The notes under the pieces were generated by a model. The model made no database searches. It was not told the DNA's origin and was given only the letters and a program-made list of their open reading frames with translations. Shown in pieces: positions 63,587 through 64,000 of a DNA stretch of 64,000 nt. The DNA is from an uncultured Alphaproteobacteria bacterium (lineage in GTDB: Bacteria; Pseudomonadota; Alphaproteobacteria; Caulobacterales; Caulobacteraceae), in NCBI GenBank assembly GCA_903860975.1, contig CAIOSI010000016.1, positions 62,001 to 126,000 on the forward strand, given 5' to 3'. Position numbers and translations under genes: made by a program. The first letter of the stretch is position 1; every line of letters begins with the position of its first letter.

Positions 63587-64000
63587 ATGTTCAGGATTTT
63601 GATCGCAGGGGTCGCGTTGACCCTGGCTTTGTCAACCTCGGTGCAGGCGCAGGCGCCCGATCCGACCATCGCCCATGCTGACTACGCCAATCCCGCGCTT
63701 TGGCTCTGCCGCCCAGATCTAAAGGACGACAAGTGTAAGGTCGATCTGGATGCGACCGTGATCGCGCTTAGCGGCAAGACAACCTTGGAAAAGTTCGTCC
63801 CGGCTAAGGATCCCAAAATCGACTGCTTCTTTGTCTATCCGACGGTCTCCCTAGATCCCGGCTGGCAGTCCGATTTTATCGCCGACCACATGGAGTGGGA
63901 TGATATCAAACTCCAGTTCGCCCGGTTTGCCTCGGTTTGCCGGACCTTTGCGCCGATATACCGGCAGACGACCCTGACGGCGCTGCGGGTCGCCAGCGGC
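63587..64000 (+). CDS. DUF3089-family exported protein, N-terminal 138 residues; cut by window end
   Basis: The frame starts at an ATG preceded by GGGAGGGCGGA and stays open to the window edge. A signal peptide (M-F-R-I-L-I-A-G-V-A-L-T-L-A-L, cleavage near Q-A-Q-A) is followed by the DUF3089 start: Y-A-N-P-A-L-W-L-C-R-P-D, then C-F-F-V-Y-P-T-V-S. DUF3089 proteins are alpha/beta-hydrolase-like and often called lysophospholipase-like; the catalytic part lies beyond the window. Confidence 0.85.
   Translation, partial: MFRILIAGVALTLALSTSVQAQAPDPTIAHADYANPALWLCRPDLKDDKCKVDLDATVIALSGKTTLEKFVPAKDPKIDCFFVYPTVSLDPGWQSDFIADHMEWDDIKLQFARFASVCRTFAPIYRQTTLTALRVASG

Overview
The window reads as chromosomal DNA of a GC-rich alphaproteobacterium of the family Caulobacteraceae (Caulobacter/Phenylobacterium-like). 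The case rests on groESL behind a CIRCE operator, a tipF-like EAL gene, a single-domain regulator that matches CpdR almost residue for residue in its conserved motifs, an ethylmalonyl-CoA pathway dehydrogenase, a large TonB-dependent receptor, and the order groEL - mutL - lspA/ileS - tipF - typA - cpdR - motA, which from memory resembles the equivalent segment of Caulobacter crescentus. Coding density is high, and many genes overlap by 1-4 bp.

Layout. 1-1.4 kb: groEL (cut by the window edge) and groES. 1.5-8.1 kb: a secreted hypothetical protein, an ACAD10/11-type acyl-CoA dehydrogenase, two tandem secreted tannase/feruloyl-esterase paralogues, a GNAT enzyme and a TauE/SafE exporter. 8.2-14.8 kb: a second GNAT, an ABC-2 exporter pair, an MFE-2-type hydroxyacyl-CoA dehydrogenase, tadA, an RluB-type pseudouridine synthase, rsmD and a TipAL-like MerR regulator. 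15-26.9 kb: mutL, a TraB/GumN protein, ileS-lspA-lipoprotein, a cyanophycinase-like peptidase, ribF-maoC, a HAD phosphatase and tipF.

27-39.5 kb: an FAD monooxygenase, an exported RidA protein, a beta-lactamase-fold serine hydrolase, a decayed gene, then acyl-CoA metabolism: 3-hydroxybutyryl-CoA dehydrogenase, EtfA/EtfB, a PduO-type cobalamin adenosyltransferase, two TetR regulators and (2S)-methylsuccinyl-CoA dehydrogenase (mcd). These fit together: Mcd and the other acyl-CoA dehydrogenases pass electrons to ETF, and adenosylcobalamin serves the mutases of the ethylmalonyl-CoA route.

39.4-54 kb: an alpha/beta hydrolase and a Rieske oxygenase, a GH13 glucosidase, an unusual ClpP paralogue with Asn in place of the catalytic Asp, a heme-containing quinoprotein like polyvinyl-alcohol dehydrogenase, an SDR, an aminotransferase, typA, a probable unannotated small RNA, an N-formylglutamate amidohydrolase, cpdR and tRNA-Val(GAC). 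54-64 kb: an AT-rich leader, a 1048-residue TonB-dependent receptor, its terminator, and a decayed 713-bp group II intron sitting directly behind that terminator; then mnmC, a small lipoprotein, motA, an MFS transporter and the start of a DUF3089 protein.

Most noteworthy: (1) the terminator-associated, class C-like group II intron remnant at 57750-58462; (2) a candidate CCUCC-containing small RNA at about 52393-52473 with its own promoter and a strong intrinsic terminator; (3) the ClpP paralogue with an altered catalytic triad. Functional calls come from motif recognition and memory only; no database search was possible.
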